Assembly (NCBI GenBank): GCA_934045905.1
Contig: OW203773.1
Coordinates: forward strand, 22,741,246-22,805,245
From: Leuctra nigra
Taxonomy: Eukaryota > Arthropoda > Insecta > Plecoptera > Leuctridae
Reading direction: 5' to 3'
Length of the DNA: 64,000 nt
A program made the position numbers and the translations under genes. Positions 22,346 to 36,100 of this stretch are shown here, one piece after another. Within the stretch, counting starts at the first letter, position 1; each line of letters opens with the position of its first letter. Under the pieces are notes generated by a model. It saw only the letters and a program-made list of their open reading frames with translations. It was not told where the DNA came from and did not search any database.

Positions 22346-25300
22346 TAGCCGAGCAGTAACAAACCTCTATCTCGTCAAATAAAGAAGTTTGTCACATCGG
22401 TCTTATAATAAGCTGAAAATTTGCACAAATGTTCTTCGCACCCTAACACATCCACCATTAAAAAAAAAACAAAAAAAAAAACACCGGAAGCCACCCCAAA
22501 AAAATAAAAACAAAAAATTATGGACGGCCAGAGAACCCGGCCATTTCAAACATACAATGCGTTATCCTCGAAAGTAATTGGAATAAAATTATGAAAAAAA
22601 TACAGTACACCAAAATCATATTGGCGAAGACATTGGTGCAGATGTCATTGGCCAAAATCTTTTTGTTTTGATTGTATGCATTTTTGAACACATTTTTGAA
22701 CTGCAATTTTTTTGACCGCACTTATTTTGTATTTTAATCGTTTGAGAAACATTTCTCGCGATGACCTATTATTTATTTGGGTGGAAAATGAAGAGTATAT
22801 ATCCATGAAGTTTTGTGATTTTTTTGAGATTTATTGGACGCGATCTTATTAGTGATATGGTATTTTTAGTTCGCGGAAGTTTTTTCTTGTCCCGCTGCGC
22901 CTGACCTGGCAACACACTGCGCTAGTAGTACCAAGTAGTACGTACGCGTTAGGTTTGGAAGGTTCGAAGCCATAACCACTCGACACATTTTATAGTCTGT
23001 CATAATAAACTTAACGATTCAGCTTTTAGAATAAACAGTTGCATCATTAAAAATAAGTCGGTCTCCGATGTTACCCGAACTTTCATTGTATCATCTGATC
23101 GTTGTTGTGCAGCGTCTATAATGCGTTGTTTAAGTGAAGTTGGATTCATATTTACAAGTGAAAATTTGCGGCCAGTCTTCTGCTTGTCCTGAATTTAATT
23201 GCAGATAAAACAATGCATGTTCCATTTAAAGGGTGATTGTGTCTGTCCTCGACAATCGTTTGAGGGGAGGTGGTGTTGGTGTTTCTCTGTCTGCACTTTC
23301 TTCAAGCTTTCTTTTGGTGGCGTATTCGAGTTGTCTTTTGTTTGTGTATAACAATTTACATGTTCCATGAAATTTAAATGGAAAATCCTCTGGTTTTCTC
23401 TTTCTGTATGGTAAAAGTTAGGCGACCACATCATCATCCCGGACCGTACAAGCTTTGATGAGAGACTGTTTAGTGTGTGTTTAGACTGTTTAGTGCTGTT
23501 TTGTTTAGTTCTAAACAAATATCTCTGATTTATCTGATGATGTTGATGGTTTATTCAGATGTGTGACTTTACCATCTTCTTTCTCTATATTTGAGAAAAG
23601 ATTCAATCAGTCATGTATGAGTAGTACAATTGAACAGCTTATAAAAATGTGTAGGTATTTTAACTTACCCATTATTGTTCACGAATGTGACTGTGATTCT
23701 CACCCACACATTTAATATTGAATATAATAAAATATAGAATTGTTAGATGATAGGAAACAAATTATAAGCAAATAGCTATACACTATATGCACTATAGCAC
23801 ACTATAGATATACACTATACGCAAAACAATTTCACTGCACTTTGAAAACTGAGCAAACGGAAATGCACATCATTCCTCCAGGAGTTCTGAACTGAATGCA
23901 TTATCCTGTAACACAACATACCGCAGGACAGTGGGAACTTGATATTTAAAGTCTTTTTCCAAATTTATCAACTTGTCAATTTTAATCACTACACGTGTTT
24001 AACTTCAGTTTTGGTCTTTTCAAGTAATAGTGAAGTTTAAAAGCCATGTCCTGGGCAATGAAGAGTCAAATGAATCAGATTCGGTGCTTGTTAGTTCTAA
24101 ACCTATAAAATGTAATGTCTTTCTTGGGGGTCAGATCTAAGGGTAGACCATCTGGTCAATGTCAAAGGTCAAGAGTTGAGGGTGGAATGTAAAAATCTTA
24201 ATATTTGAGGGTGGTTTCAAGTTAACTTGAAGCCAAACACTGCATCTGATTCTGATTCTGGAAGAGCTCATACCATTGGCCTGTGTCAACCAATCATAAA
24301 TAGTTTTATATAATTTTTAAGAATTGTGAGAAACATGATAGGTTTTTAGAGAGAAAAGAGAACAGAAGAAATCGGACTGTGGAAATAAGTAACAACTGTA
24401 GTCAAGTGTGAGTGCTATACGCTAACTGATATTTCATAGTTAGTTGTTGAGTGTAATTGTGAAAGAAGATAGTGAAAAGTTGGCCCCATAGTTGTCCTAA
24501 GTGAAACAGCCCTCCCCTGCAGTTGACAACAAACATTGGATTACACAACTGACAATATCAACATCAGCAACATATACCCGTATCGTAATAAAATAATAAA
24601 TGAGTGTCATTGCCTCGAAAACCTCTTAAACGAATCATAAAAATTATTTACGCAGCGCTATATGAGCTCACATCTCACATTTCATACATAAATAGTTTCT
24701 TATTTTACATCTCTAAAAATAATTGAAAACGAAACACGAAGTTTGTTGTTTACAGTGTGAATGTTTTCGAACATAATGTTACCGATGTTATACTACACCA
24801 GAGTAAAAGTTACCAGTTATGATGTAATTTGTATTGCGAACCTTCCAAACCTAACGCGTACGTACTACTAGCGCAGTGTGTTGCCAGGTCAGGCGCAGCG
24901 GGACAAGAAAAACTTCCGCGAACTAAAAATACCATTTCACTAATAAGATCGCGTCCAATAAATCTCAAATAATTCACAAAACTTCATGGATATATACTCT
25001 TCATTTTCCATCCAAATAAATAATAGGTCATCGCGAGAAATGTTTCTCAAACGATTAAAATACAAAATAAGTGCGGTCAAAAAAATTGCAGTTCAAAAAT
25101 GTGTTCAAAAATGCATACAATCAAAACAAAAAGATTTTGGCCAATGACATCTGCACCAATGTCTTCGCCAATATGTTTTTGGTGTATTGTATTTTTTTCA
25201 TAATTTTATTCCAATTACTTTCGTGGATAACGCATTGTATGTTTGAAATGGCCAAGTTCCCTGGACGTCCGTAAATTTTTGTTTTTATTTTTTTGGGGTG

Positions 25301-25435
25301 GCTTCCGGTAAAGTTTTTTTTTTTTTTTTTGAATGGTGGATGTTTTAGGGTGCGAAGAACATTTGTGCAAATTTTCAGCTTATTATAAGACCGATGTGAC
25401 AAATGTCTAATTTTAATTCTATTACTGCACGGCTA
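22346..25435. mobile_element. 3.1-kb foldback element inserted in a Penelope-like element
   Basis: The terminal inverted repeats are about 0.6 kb long (left 22346-about 22975, right about 24838-25435), starting TAGCCGNGCAGTAA. Flanking TAC triplets at 22343-22345 and 25436-25438 fit a 3-bp target duplication. Removing the element plus one triplet joins the two halves of the interrupted GIY-YIG motif on the - strand. The 1.9-kb interior has no convincing coding region; its longest frame (23195-23518, -) shows no recognisable domain. The autonomous source is unknown. Confidence 0.7.
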
Positions 25436-25941
25436 TACACTCTTGCAAGAACATGGGATGGCATATACCCAACCCTTGTAATTTTGTAAATTTCATTATT
25501 TGGTTTTGTTTCCATCAAAATCCTTTTTAAAGTGTTACTTGATTTAAATGTAGTTCTTATATTTACTTTATTCAAAATTCTTCTAATAGCGTCCGAAATG
25601 TTTTTAATGTATTCAATCGAAATAGTGTTTAAGGGTTCCTCTTTTCTAGATTTTCTTCTCTTTGTTGATATAACTTGATCAATTAGTTTTTCTGGATATC
25701 CATTAAGCAAAAATGCCTCCTTAATTATCTGAATTTCTTCTAAAAGGTCTTCTGAAGTTGAGCAATGTGAATGTGCTCTATTTATCAAGCCTTTAAGGGT
25801 TCCTTCTTTAATTATAGGGTGATGATTTGAATTGAAATGTATATACTGATTAGTGTGTGTAGGCTTTCTGTAAACGTTTGTTTTTAATTTGTCATTGGTT
25901 CTCTCAACATGGAAATCTTTTGCACAGATCATCACTAACAT
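25436..25941 (-). pseudogene. Penelope-like reverse transcriptase, C-terminal part
   Basis: On the - strand: TNVYRKPTHTNQYIHFNSNH, a following NRAHSHCSTSEDL segment, LLNGYPEKLI, and YIKNISDAIRRILNKVNIRT with FKSSNTLKRIL. These are the thumb-region landmarks of Penelope-like reverse transcriptases. Palm motifs upstream are absent, since the sequence switches to a gag-like fragment near 25925. Towards the 3' end EIYKIT marks the entry into the GIY-YIG domain, followed by a frameshift and the foldback insertion. Confidence 0.75.
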
Positions 25942-26190
25942 TTTTTGAATTCCCTGAATGAATAGCTCTGGAATCTGATTCTAGACCTCTAGCTAACCTT
26001 ACAGCTCGTGCAAAACTCGTGTATTCTTCAAAGTTTAGCAGGTGCTTGCGGATCTCTTCATCTCGTAATCCACAAATGAAACGATCCCGCAATGTTCGAT
26101 CCAAAAACAATCCGAACTTGCAAAAGCTTGCTAGGTGTTGTAATTCAATGGAAAAACTGTTCACATTTTCATCTGCTCTCTGACTTCTGT
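25925..26190 (-). pseudogene. Ty3/gypsy Gag fragment
   Basis: On the - strand a frame with FSIELQHLASFCKFG, TLRDRFICGLRDEEIRKHLL and ARAVRLARGLES matches the capsid C-terminal region of gypsy-type Gag, where 'LRDRFVxGL' is a landmark. No zinc knuckle, protease or LTR lies beside it. It directly abuts the Penelope fragment, giving a composite junction. Confidence 0.6.
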
Positions 26191-27257
26191 TTTGAAATTT
26201 ATAACCCTCGACTATTATTGATTTGACTGGATTCGATTTGATTTGATTGATACTCTTTCAAAATGTTGACCACTCGACAAGGTTTTTTTTAAGTATATCT
26301 CGACTTACCAACGACTTGATGATTTGGTATACTTTTGCTCCGACTTGCTAAAGGAAATTTTACACTTTTTTCGTCCATCCGAGCATTTGTTTCGAAGAAT
26401 AATTCAAGACTTTCTACATAGTAAAATCTTCAGCAAATCCGTCAAATTCTTGAATATTCCTAAGATATGGCACGGTTTTTCTTTGACTTCCCTGACTGGG
26501 CTCGACTGACTCTTCTGACTCTTGACCATTACACAGTATTTTACTCATGGCACATAAATGTTATCACAATCCTCGTCGCCAACTTTTGAGTTGCTTCACA
26601 CTACTTAATTTGGGTATAGACTTATATTAAATAAGTACGACTGATTTATGTGAGAACTTTATTCGTCAGACATGACAGCAGCCGTGACCACCCACACACA
26701 GTGTTGCCAGCTCATCTACACAGGGCCGTATTATCCATAAGGCAGCATTGGCAGTCTGCCTAGGGCCTACGAAGCTTTTGAGGCCTACGAAACTGCCTTA
26801 AAATTGATTTCAAAGTGTCAAAAAACCAAAAAATGCCCTGCGGGGCAGATTTGAACATGTCTCTCACCACCCGAAAGTGTCAAAATTAAAAAATATTGAA
26901 TATTTCAACAAAATACACCTCAAAACGTCTCAACATTTTATTTCAAAGTGTCCAAAAACCAAAAAACGCCCTGTGGGGCCGGGTGGGGGGGCGCTCCCCC
27001 CCCTTAAAACCGTCAAATATTGTTTCCCTTGCCTTGCCCCCACTTGGCCCATTGTTTTCTTTGGCAAAACACTAAAGGTCATTGATCGTCTCCCCACTTA
27101 TTATCTTACATATTAACCACTGTAAAAATTAAAATATTTCGGTGCAGGGGGGGGGGGAGGGCCTACGAAAAAAGTACTGCCTAGGGCCTACGAAGGTCTT
27201 AAGGGGACTGACATGTGAGCATTTAACATGTAAAATTGACCATTTTTAGGAACACAT
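26191..27257. other. Intergenic with a degenerate hAT-like repeat (about 26722-27210)
   Basis: There is no gene. From CAGGGCCGTATTATCC at about 26722 to a paired GCCTAGGGCCTACGAAGG near 27180, the stretch carries repeated GGCCTACGAA and 'ccctgcggggc' words, as often seen in old hAT-type elements. The TIRs are too diverged to fix the ends. Confidence 0.35.
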
Positions 27258-29602
27258 CTAGTGGAGCGGTCGCTCCACCCAGCCAAGTCACAGTCACTCA
27301 ACATACCGTAAATGCCTAATAAACTGAGGAGCAGACCAAACACTTTTACTGTAAGCAACAACATGGCATTTTCGGCCTACTGGATCTCAAAATTGGTAAA
27401 TCTCACATTGTTGCGAAATATCTTAATTTCGAGCTATGGCCCACCCCACTACATATACCAAATTTGGGAACAATAGGTTATGCCATTTGCGCGCTAGAGG
27501 ACCGAGAAAACAGTGAAATTACACCACTTTCTGATTCTGAAGATGATGATGATTCTGATGATATCACGAAACGTCGCTATCACCGCCACAGCCTAAACGG
27601 CTGAACCGATCGACCTGAAATTTTTACCACATGTGCACTTTTGGCGTCTGAGGTGCCTTTTTATAAAACCAACCGGAAGCCGCCATTTTGAAACCGGAAG
27701 TGACGTCATAACTCAAAAACGTCTGGACCGATTAGAACGAAATTAGCGCCATTCGATTTAGATGGTCATCTATATGAAGTATCAATAAAAAAAATATTAT
27801 TTTCTTATTTTCTAAACCGGAAGTGACGTCATAAATACGCAATATTTAACTTATTTCAACAAATTATACTTAAAATACGTACATAATTAACTTACATTGT
27901 AACATAGACAATACAATTTATATATTCAAGGTAGCAGTGTTCTCGGCCGCCATTCCTGAAACCGGAAGTGACGTCATATATCTAAAACGCCTGTACCGAT
28001 TGCAACTGAACTAGCTCCTGCGTATTCATTCTGCTATTTATTTGAAAAATCAATTGTGAAAAATGAATAAATAAATTAATGGTACCGGAAATGGCGGCAG
28101 GAACCACTAAATGAAACCGGAAGTGACGTCATATATTACAAACGGCATGACCGATTTTACGGAAATATAGGGATTAGGAATTCAGATGGTCGTTCATGAA
28201 GGTATCATCTAGATAAAACTAGATTGTTTTCTTATTACCTATACCGGAATTCGGCCGCTATTTCAAAACCGGAAGTGACGTCATGTATCGAAAACGGCTG
28301 GATCGATTATAACGAAACTTAAGCTATTCTTCTTGGATAATCATTTTCATCTTATACCAAACGCAACTTTTCATAGTAACCAAATCGGTTGAGGCGTATT
28401 TTTTTAAAGAAATTAGTCCCTGCTCGGACATGTGCTACAAGCTGTATGAATAAACTAACAAAAGAAGTGATATCCCAGAAAAAACACTCCGTGTAAAAAT
28501 ACCAGCCAAGTCTCTTTAACTATAAAAAAAAATAGAAGAAATCTAAAAATTCAGCACTGAAAAGGAGTGATATCAAAAAAGGAGCCAAGTCAACGAATTT
28601 TCCAAATTTTAATCGTACCATTGAAATAAAAATATCAACCCCCGAGAAATACTTAAAAAAAGGACTTGGCGCATCGTTTTTTTAAAGACATTTTTCTATT
28701 CTTAAGCTTATGCCACTCACATACTACGTAGTTCAGAAATGCCTAGAAAAATTGGGACAAAACTTTCAAATTAAATATTGAACATTCTGTAAAATATTTT
28801 AAATTTAAATATAAGTACGCAAAGAAACATAGCATTGTCTTACAAGCAATAAATACAGAACAGTTGTGTTTGTGATTGGTAGGTACCTATAGTTTTGTGG
28901 GTACATCAACATACCTACTACAGCATTATACTTTGAACCTTCTCGCCGTGTAATTAATTGCTATTAATTAACATTTTATACCAAAAAAATTCATAAATTA
29001 CATAACGTATTACTTTAGATAAAAATCTAGTCAGTAATTATTTGAGCAGCATGGCTCAGTGCACTAGTCACTTATACAAATCTCATTGACGGCCTTCTTG
29101 TAATGAGCGCTTTCGCTATTTCCCTCAGTCACGATATTGAGAAGTATGATTGATTAATATGACCCTAGAAATAGTGGCAATAACGAATAGACTAGGCCGC
29201 TTCCGTTTATTCGTTATTCGTTTATCCGTTTATTTCCTCTGAATATTGACAAAATACCAAAACTGCCAGTAGGTAAGAGTACTAGTTATATTAAAACGTA
29301 GTATGATTCGTCGATAATGAATGTGATATACTCAGGAAAATATACTTGTAGAGTTCTTCCTATACTTTTAGGATAGAAAAGTGTCTTTAAAAAAACGATG
29401 CGCCAAGTCCTTTTTTTAAGTATTTCTCGGGGGTTGATATTTTTATTTCAATGGTACGATTAAAATTTGGAAAATTCGTTGACTTGGCTCCTTTTTTGAT
29501 ATCACTCCTTTTCAGTGCTGAATTTTTAGATTTCTTCTATTTTTTTTTATAGTTAAAGAGACTTGGCTGGTATTTTTACACGGAGTGTTTTTTCTGGGAT
29601 AT
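27258..29602. mobile_element. Hairpin-capped repeat family, copy 2
   Basis: It has the same order as 6189-8000: a CTAG plus GTGGAGCG-GT-CGCTCCAC cap, a conserved block of about 200 bp, and diverged tandem units. Five of these carry CCGGAAGTGACGTCAT exactly (near 27693, 27817, 27960, 28117 and 28268) and one carries GCCGCCATTTTG. A terminal palindrome follows (arms 28470-28685 and 29389-29602, spacer about 700 bp). Non-coding. Confidence 0.65.
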
Positions 29603-30156
29603 AACATTTAAACCAATAGTCCTATTCAAACCTTTCTTGGATTATATGAGACATTCCACCTTAAAGAACATTTTAACAAAAAAGAAAAATCATACAATTT
29701 TTTTTTTTAAATTATTGATATTTTAACATTTAACCAATATCTGCACAAATTTTCACGCATAGTTTAATTAATATAAATTTTTTGGCAAAATTAAGAATTA
29801 ATGTTTTTCGTTAATTCATAAAACACACAAATCAACATAATGCCGCAAAGTTCATAGAATTATCTCAAATAGAACCAGAGATAATTGTTCCTAAACCTAA
29901 AATAACTCTAAATTGAGATAAATGAGTTTAAAGTTTGGTATGTCTATAATAATGAACCTGACATGCACATTTGAAACTTTTTTTTGATAGTAAAAATCAA
30001 CTAAAAACAAATGCTTTATATCTCCATGCCAATAAAACACATCACAAAATACGAAAATAAAATGAAAAAAAATCCATACATTTTTATTTTTTTCACATGT
30101 CAGTCCCTGCACACGGCCGCACCTGCACTTCTTTTCACACGGCCCTGCATCTGCAG

Positions 30157-33100
30157 CTAGTTCCCACTAGCTCCACTCGAACAGCACGTACTGGCCACGA
30201 CTTCCAAGTAGGCGCTTGCGTAGATGATGCCGAGGCTATTGCCGGCGATGCAGGTGTACCAACCAGCGTCATCGTACGTCACGTTGTGTATTCTTAGGAT
30301 CTCAGGATTCGTGCAGTCACTGTCCGAATCCAAATCGTCAATGTTGCAGTTGCTTTGAACCTGTGCACATCAAAATGCATTATTGTTTCCAATATTTTAA
30401 ATATATTTAAGGTAGAACCTTCATTATACATATACAAAAAAATTAAAATCTTGAAATTACAAGTTCAGAAAACGTTTTCCTACATTTCAACTATATTTAA
30501 GTATAAATGAATCATAAAATGTCGTTTAACTTGCAACCCCTGTCGTATAGCGAGGTTTCAATTTATTGCCTTCCGAGAATGAACAAAACTGTAACACAGG
30601 AGGTATAGGGAAATCATTTAGTTTTTGGTTGATAACTTTTAAAATAGCACACGTTTAAAACACTATAAAATAGCACACTATCTATCTAGATATCAGTTTT
30701 TTGAAAAAAACGTTGAACCTCAGTAAAATTAAAAACTCAAAAATAGCATGAAAATCGTCATGATTTTAATATCCCCCTAAGACTATATGTTAAAAATAGG
30801 AATTGATAACTACAATATCTCAAAATCTAGACACGAGAAGTTGTTCATATTTCACAGTATCGTGTAAATAGTGATTATTGATACCTCTGCCAAAAATAGG
30901 CTTATTTGGAAGATATGAGATATCAGTTGTGCTACCTTAAGTATATAATAATCATAAAATATCCTTGCAACTCCTGCTTTATAATGTGGTATATATTTTT
31001 TTTCCTTTCTTCTTCTCCTAACATTTAGCCCTTCGTTCTGGAGTTGTCTGCTCTAAACAAGTATTATTCAATATCATACACTTAAGAAACATGTTGGTTT
31101 TTATGTAGATATTTCCTGACAAATACTATTTTATTAACAAAAAAATTATGATTTATTTTTTGCAAACATGTAATTTGCAAGGTGCAACGATGTTTAAGTT
31201 TCTTCATTTTAAATCGTATTTCTTTATTTTAATTTTTTTCTTTCAATGGTTGTATTTTCATTGTTTTCTTTTGGCTAGGGCTTAACGTCGCACTGTTCTG
31301 CAGCGAGGCTAATGGCGACGGATTAATGATTATGATGATGATTGGGAGATGATGGTGAAGATTAGGTAAGGATGGAAGGTGGGAAGGAGACGGTTGTGGC
31401 CTATGAGTAGGGTACCTTCCCAGCATTTGCCTGTCGACGGAGGGAAAACCACGAAAAACCCCCAGTCAGGAAGGACGGCCGCGGGAAACGAACCCGGGCC
31501 TCCGGAATACAAGTTAAGAGCGTTAACCACTCACCCAACCTGTTCCGTTAATTTTTTTTTCAACTTAAGGACCCACACGCTCAGGGCGTTTTGATCTTAT
31601 TACGGAATGCGTCCATACCGGACTACATAGATGAAAACAGAATACTTGCGAAGAATATCAAGCATTGATTTTATACTCATAAGTTTACAATATATTCAAA
31701 ATTCGCAAGTTTAAACAACAAAATACATCATATTTATTGGCAAATTAAATCATGCATCAAATTATTCTTTGTCCACCATGATACTGAAGCGAAATTTTAA
31801 TTAAGGTAGGCTGTAAACATATTAATTATAGTAACAATATTAAAACTATTTTCGTGTATTTTTGTTAGTGTCCTTGTGGGAAGCTATCAATTCAAACAGC
31901 TAACAGGAGTCAATATAATATGTGCAATCTCGGTAAACGGACGTTTCACCGACGAAATTTTCGCCGACGGAACTTTCTCCGATATTCCAAAATGCATGGA
32001 ACTTTCGCCGACGGTAAAATTAACCATGAATGATTTTTCACCGCCAGAAAAAAATCAAAAACAAAAATTAATCGAAAATCTCGAAAATCTTGAAAATTTA
32101 AAAACCTTAAAACTGATTTTATAGGTATCTATGAAAATTGTGAAAATGTTAGATAAATATTTATAAGAAACTTTATTAGAGTTTCAAGATTTTTTGTACT
32201 TTCAAATTAATCTGTTTTTCAAAACTGTTTTTAGAAAATATGATATATGATGTCACGGCCTAGGAACCACCTTGGGTACGCCTCTCCAACCCGTAGATGC
32301 ATATCTCGAACGCAGTGAGTATAAATGTCTATGGTCCTACCACCGATGTAGGCACAAACATGAACAGTGATTTAAACTGAAACATGCCCATGCGTTTTTC
32401 CCCAAGACATGCATTTAGCTTGTGTCTGTACCTTCACCAAGTTACTATCGCTAATGTTATTGACGAAACCTCTCAGCCACTCGATGTGTGGATGGAGATC
32501 TGAGAGCACATGACACTGGAAGATGGCTGTTGAGTTCAGAGCAACGGTGGCATTGTGCAGGGCGGTCGTGAATATCGGTTTATGATGGACACGTTCTAGA
32601 ATAACAGTCAACAAAAACCAGAGATTAAACCAGACCAGAGATTCCGCAGATTCCGCATTCCGCAGATTCCGCAGAGACCAGAGATTCCGCACAGAGATTG
32701 TGTGGAATGTATAAGGCCCTGAGTGGTAGCATTGCCTGGAATGATATAAATGTAAAGCTTGAAAGGCCCAGGTTTGTTGGAAGAAGGGAAGGGGAATGCG
32801 TATTGGAAGAGAGAAGGGCAAGAACTGAAATAGGAAAATATTCGTATGTTAACTGAGGTATAAGAGAGTGGAATGGTTTAAAGATGAGGGAATTTCCAAG
32901 TAATGTAGTTTTAATTAGGTATTTATTAAATTAATTTTTATATTGCTTTTTTACCTTTTCACACTCTTTACTAGATAATAGTTTGTTATATTTTGTTGTT
33001 GTTATATATTTAATCCATTATTAGTACCTATTATTGTTAGTCTGTAAGGCTCTACCACCTGCCCAATGGTGCAATTTGTAGAATTAAACTAAATGAAAGA

Positions 33101-36100
33101 TTATTGAGCGAGCGCCACCACGGTACTCTACGGCACTTTCTCTGCGTTTTTTTGGTTCAGTGCCCAGGTCAAACCTTTTAACCAATCGCTATGAAATTTA
33201 GCACACATACCAATGCAATCTAAGTGTTACCTGGGATCGTTTTTGAACAGGATCCTGTGATTGGTTGATCAATGAAAATAGGCTGTAGCTCACACTGTTC
33301 TACGTATCAATTCGAAAATTTTCACAGTTTTTGAGGCCGTCTTAGAGTTATAAATTTCATAGAAGCACATTGACTGGTTAAAATAAAAATATGTATTATC
33401 ATGTGATTTTTTTACAGTTAAACCAGAACCGTTTGACCTGTAAACTTAAAACTTTTCATTGTCATTGGGACCAACATTTTAGGTATTTTTTTTAAAAAGA
33501 ATAGACTAATATGTAGTTATCATCTTCAAAAGTTGCTGTCATTATAGAGACATTTTATTCTACGATCTTGAAATATTTGTGATTTATTGCTAATAATTTC
33601 AAACATTCAGTTGGAAGCTTTCTTGGAGCTTCATTTCCAATGCCATTAGATCAGAAACTTACAAACGCATATCAAATAGGCTACGAAGGTTCGCTCATTA
33701 ACGCGGTACACGGGCGTTTTCTTATCGTAATGAGAGACTACTCACTGCAATGACACTCCTTGTCACCAATGCAAGATGAGGTTATTCAACTCTGCCTTGC
33801 CAGGTTGCTGCCGTTGGGCAAGAGAGACTAATGTGTTTGGGGGTTAGTGTGATGACCTCGCTCCACCTGTTATCAGTCTCTCGACGGCGCGGGTTGTGGA
33901 GGCCCGTGCTGTGAATGTCACACCGTCCTTCGTATGGGACGTTCAGCCGTTAGGCTCCTTGGTATCTTTCGTCAGGAGTAGGCTACATGCCGGTACCGGG
34001 TTTCCTCTCCTCCCTTCTCTATATTACATTCTCACTAGTGGAGCCTCGGCTCTGTTGAGAATATAGACTTAATAATAATAATAATAATATCTCTCCTGTG
34101 CTCACCTCGGATGTCGACATTGAAGGTAAAGTTGATGCAGGCGTGCGAGTTGCACACAATACACGTGTAGTTGCCAGAATCCTGAGACGAGAGATGCTCC
34201 AGCATCAGCGACCACCGACCGTAATGCAACGAGCCCAGCTGGCGTTCCACAATATTCCCGTCCTTGAACCAAGTGATGTTCGGGGTGGGATTGCCTGGAT
34301 CACGGGAATATAAATTGATCCCAAATGTTGTATGTTGTAGGGTGGGCCATAGCTTGAAATTAAGATATTTCGCAACAATGTGAGATTTCCCAATTTTAAG
34401 ATCCAGTAGGCCGAAAATCAAACTTTGATGCTTACAGTAAAAGTGGGTTTGCTCCAGCTTTTTTATATGAGGGTGTGCGCACCGTATGACTTGGCTGGCG
34501 TGGAGCGACCGCTCCACTAGATGCTTTTAATAATACTAGGTTTGTCAAGAAGATATTGACATGTCATTCAACAGAAAAAGCGAGAATTTTGAGGACTGGG
34601 GAATCGTCTTATTCTTTCGGACAGTAATTAAATTTGATTAACTTCTTGCACTCATACCGTTAAGAAAATATTATTTAACAAACGACACACAGCAATGCCA
34701 TTTGCTTGGTCAGCTGTCAGACCGTCGTAGTGGTCCACCAGATGACAACAATGCAATGCGGCGGTTCCGCGCATGTGCAGTAGGTTTATGAGATTATTAT
34801 TTATGTAATCGTCATATTGATCAGATAAAGGATTACCAACTAAATCAGCTTCACACTACACTATTTCCCCGGGTTGAAACTTCAGTCCGACCCGAGTCAA
34901 GAAATAAAGCGTGCTTACACCTGATCGCCCCGGTTCCAGCCCGCGGAAACTAAAACCCCAGTCCATCCCTGTATTTCAACCCGGGGCGAGTTTGACTCGA
35001 GGCGAAACTGGTTACATTTCATCCACGTGAGCTCTGTAATATTATCATATTACTTGAAACACTAAATGATGGATTTGTTTGCATGATACTTCATTAATAA
35101 ATCAACTAACTTATTTAATAATTACATTTATTATCCAAAGCTTCAACAAACTGTGCCGATCATTGCTTCATTTGATTTTGACAGAGGCATTTGACGTTTA
35201 AGGGGGGATGCCCAAGTAGAGGTCTCCGATAGATATCTGAATTAATATGCCTATTTAATAGATAATTTCCTTGTGCACCATATAAACGCAAGAAAAAGTG
35301 GGCTAGCCGAACTAATTTCCAAGATATATCACTTTATAAATTTGAGTTAGCCCTATCTTTAACATGGTAAGTCGTTAAAACACGGTAATTTTCCTAGTAA
35401 ATATTAGATTTAAACTATTTTCCACCGATAGATTTTTTCCAAAAACTTATATTATGTGTATAAGACATAGAGGTATGTATTAAGATTTTTATATATACAC
35501 CTAGCCGTACGTTTTTAAAAGTTATGCGCCAAATTCTAAATAATTTTCCTATACCTCCTGTGTTAAAATTTCTTAATCTTCCGAAGACATCATATTGAAA
35601 ACTCAATATAATTGGAGAGTTGCAAGTTACAAGACATTTGATGAAACTTTTACAAAAAAATATAGTTGACATGTTGAAATAATTAATAAAAGTCGTACAT
35701 TTCAACAAAAAATATTTTCGGAAAATCTACTTGGGCATCCCTCCTTAAAAAAGAAAAATACAGAGAAATCTTACGGTATGCACTGCCTTCTTGAATGGTT
35801 TTGTTCAATGACAAAAGCTGTAAATACATCGTAGTGTAAACACATACAATGTTTGGACCCAGGTCAAACCCTGTGTTTGACCCGGGGATTAAGTGGTGTA
35901 GTGTGAAAGCAGTTTTTGAATTTGTGAAAAGTGGTAGAGGCTCACCATCAGACGGACATCTCAGCCTGAGCATGTTTCCCGCCGGCTTTCCGACATACTG
36001 TTGCATTTTATCCATCTTCTTGAACCGTGGAGCCGTGAAGTTATTCCGGACGTCGTGCGAATCCAAGTACTTCAGTCCGACTACACATGATGCACATATT

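Noticed and set aside
23195..23518. 107-aa frame inside the foldback element as a transposase
   Set aside because: No catalytic motif or recognisable domain; low-complexity polar composition.
27258..29602. Assigning the hairpin-capped repeat firmly to Helitrons because of its CTAG end
   Set aside because: The stem is directly at the end rather than about 10 nt inside, and the other terminus shows no TC start; class left open.
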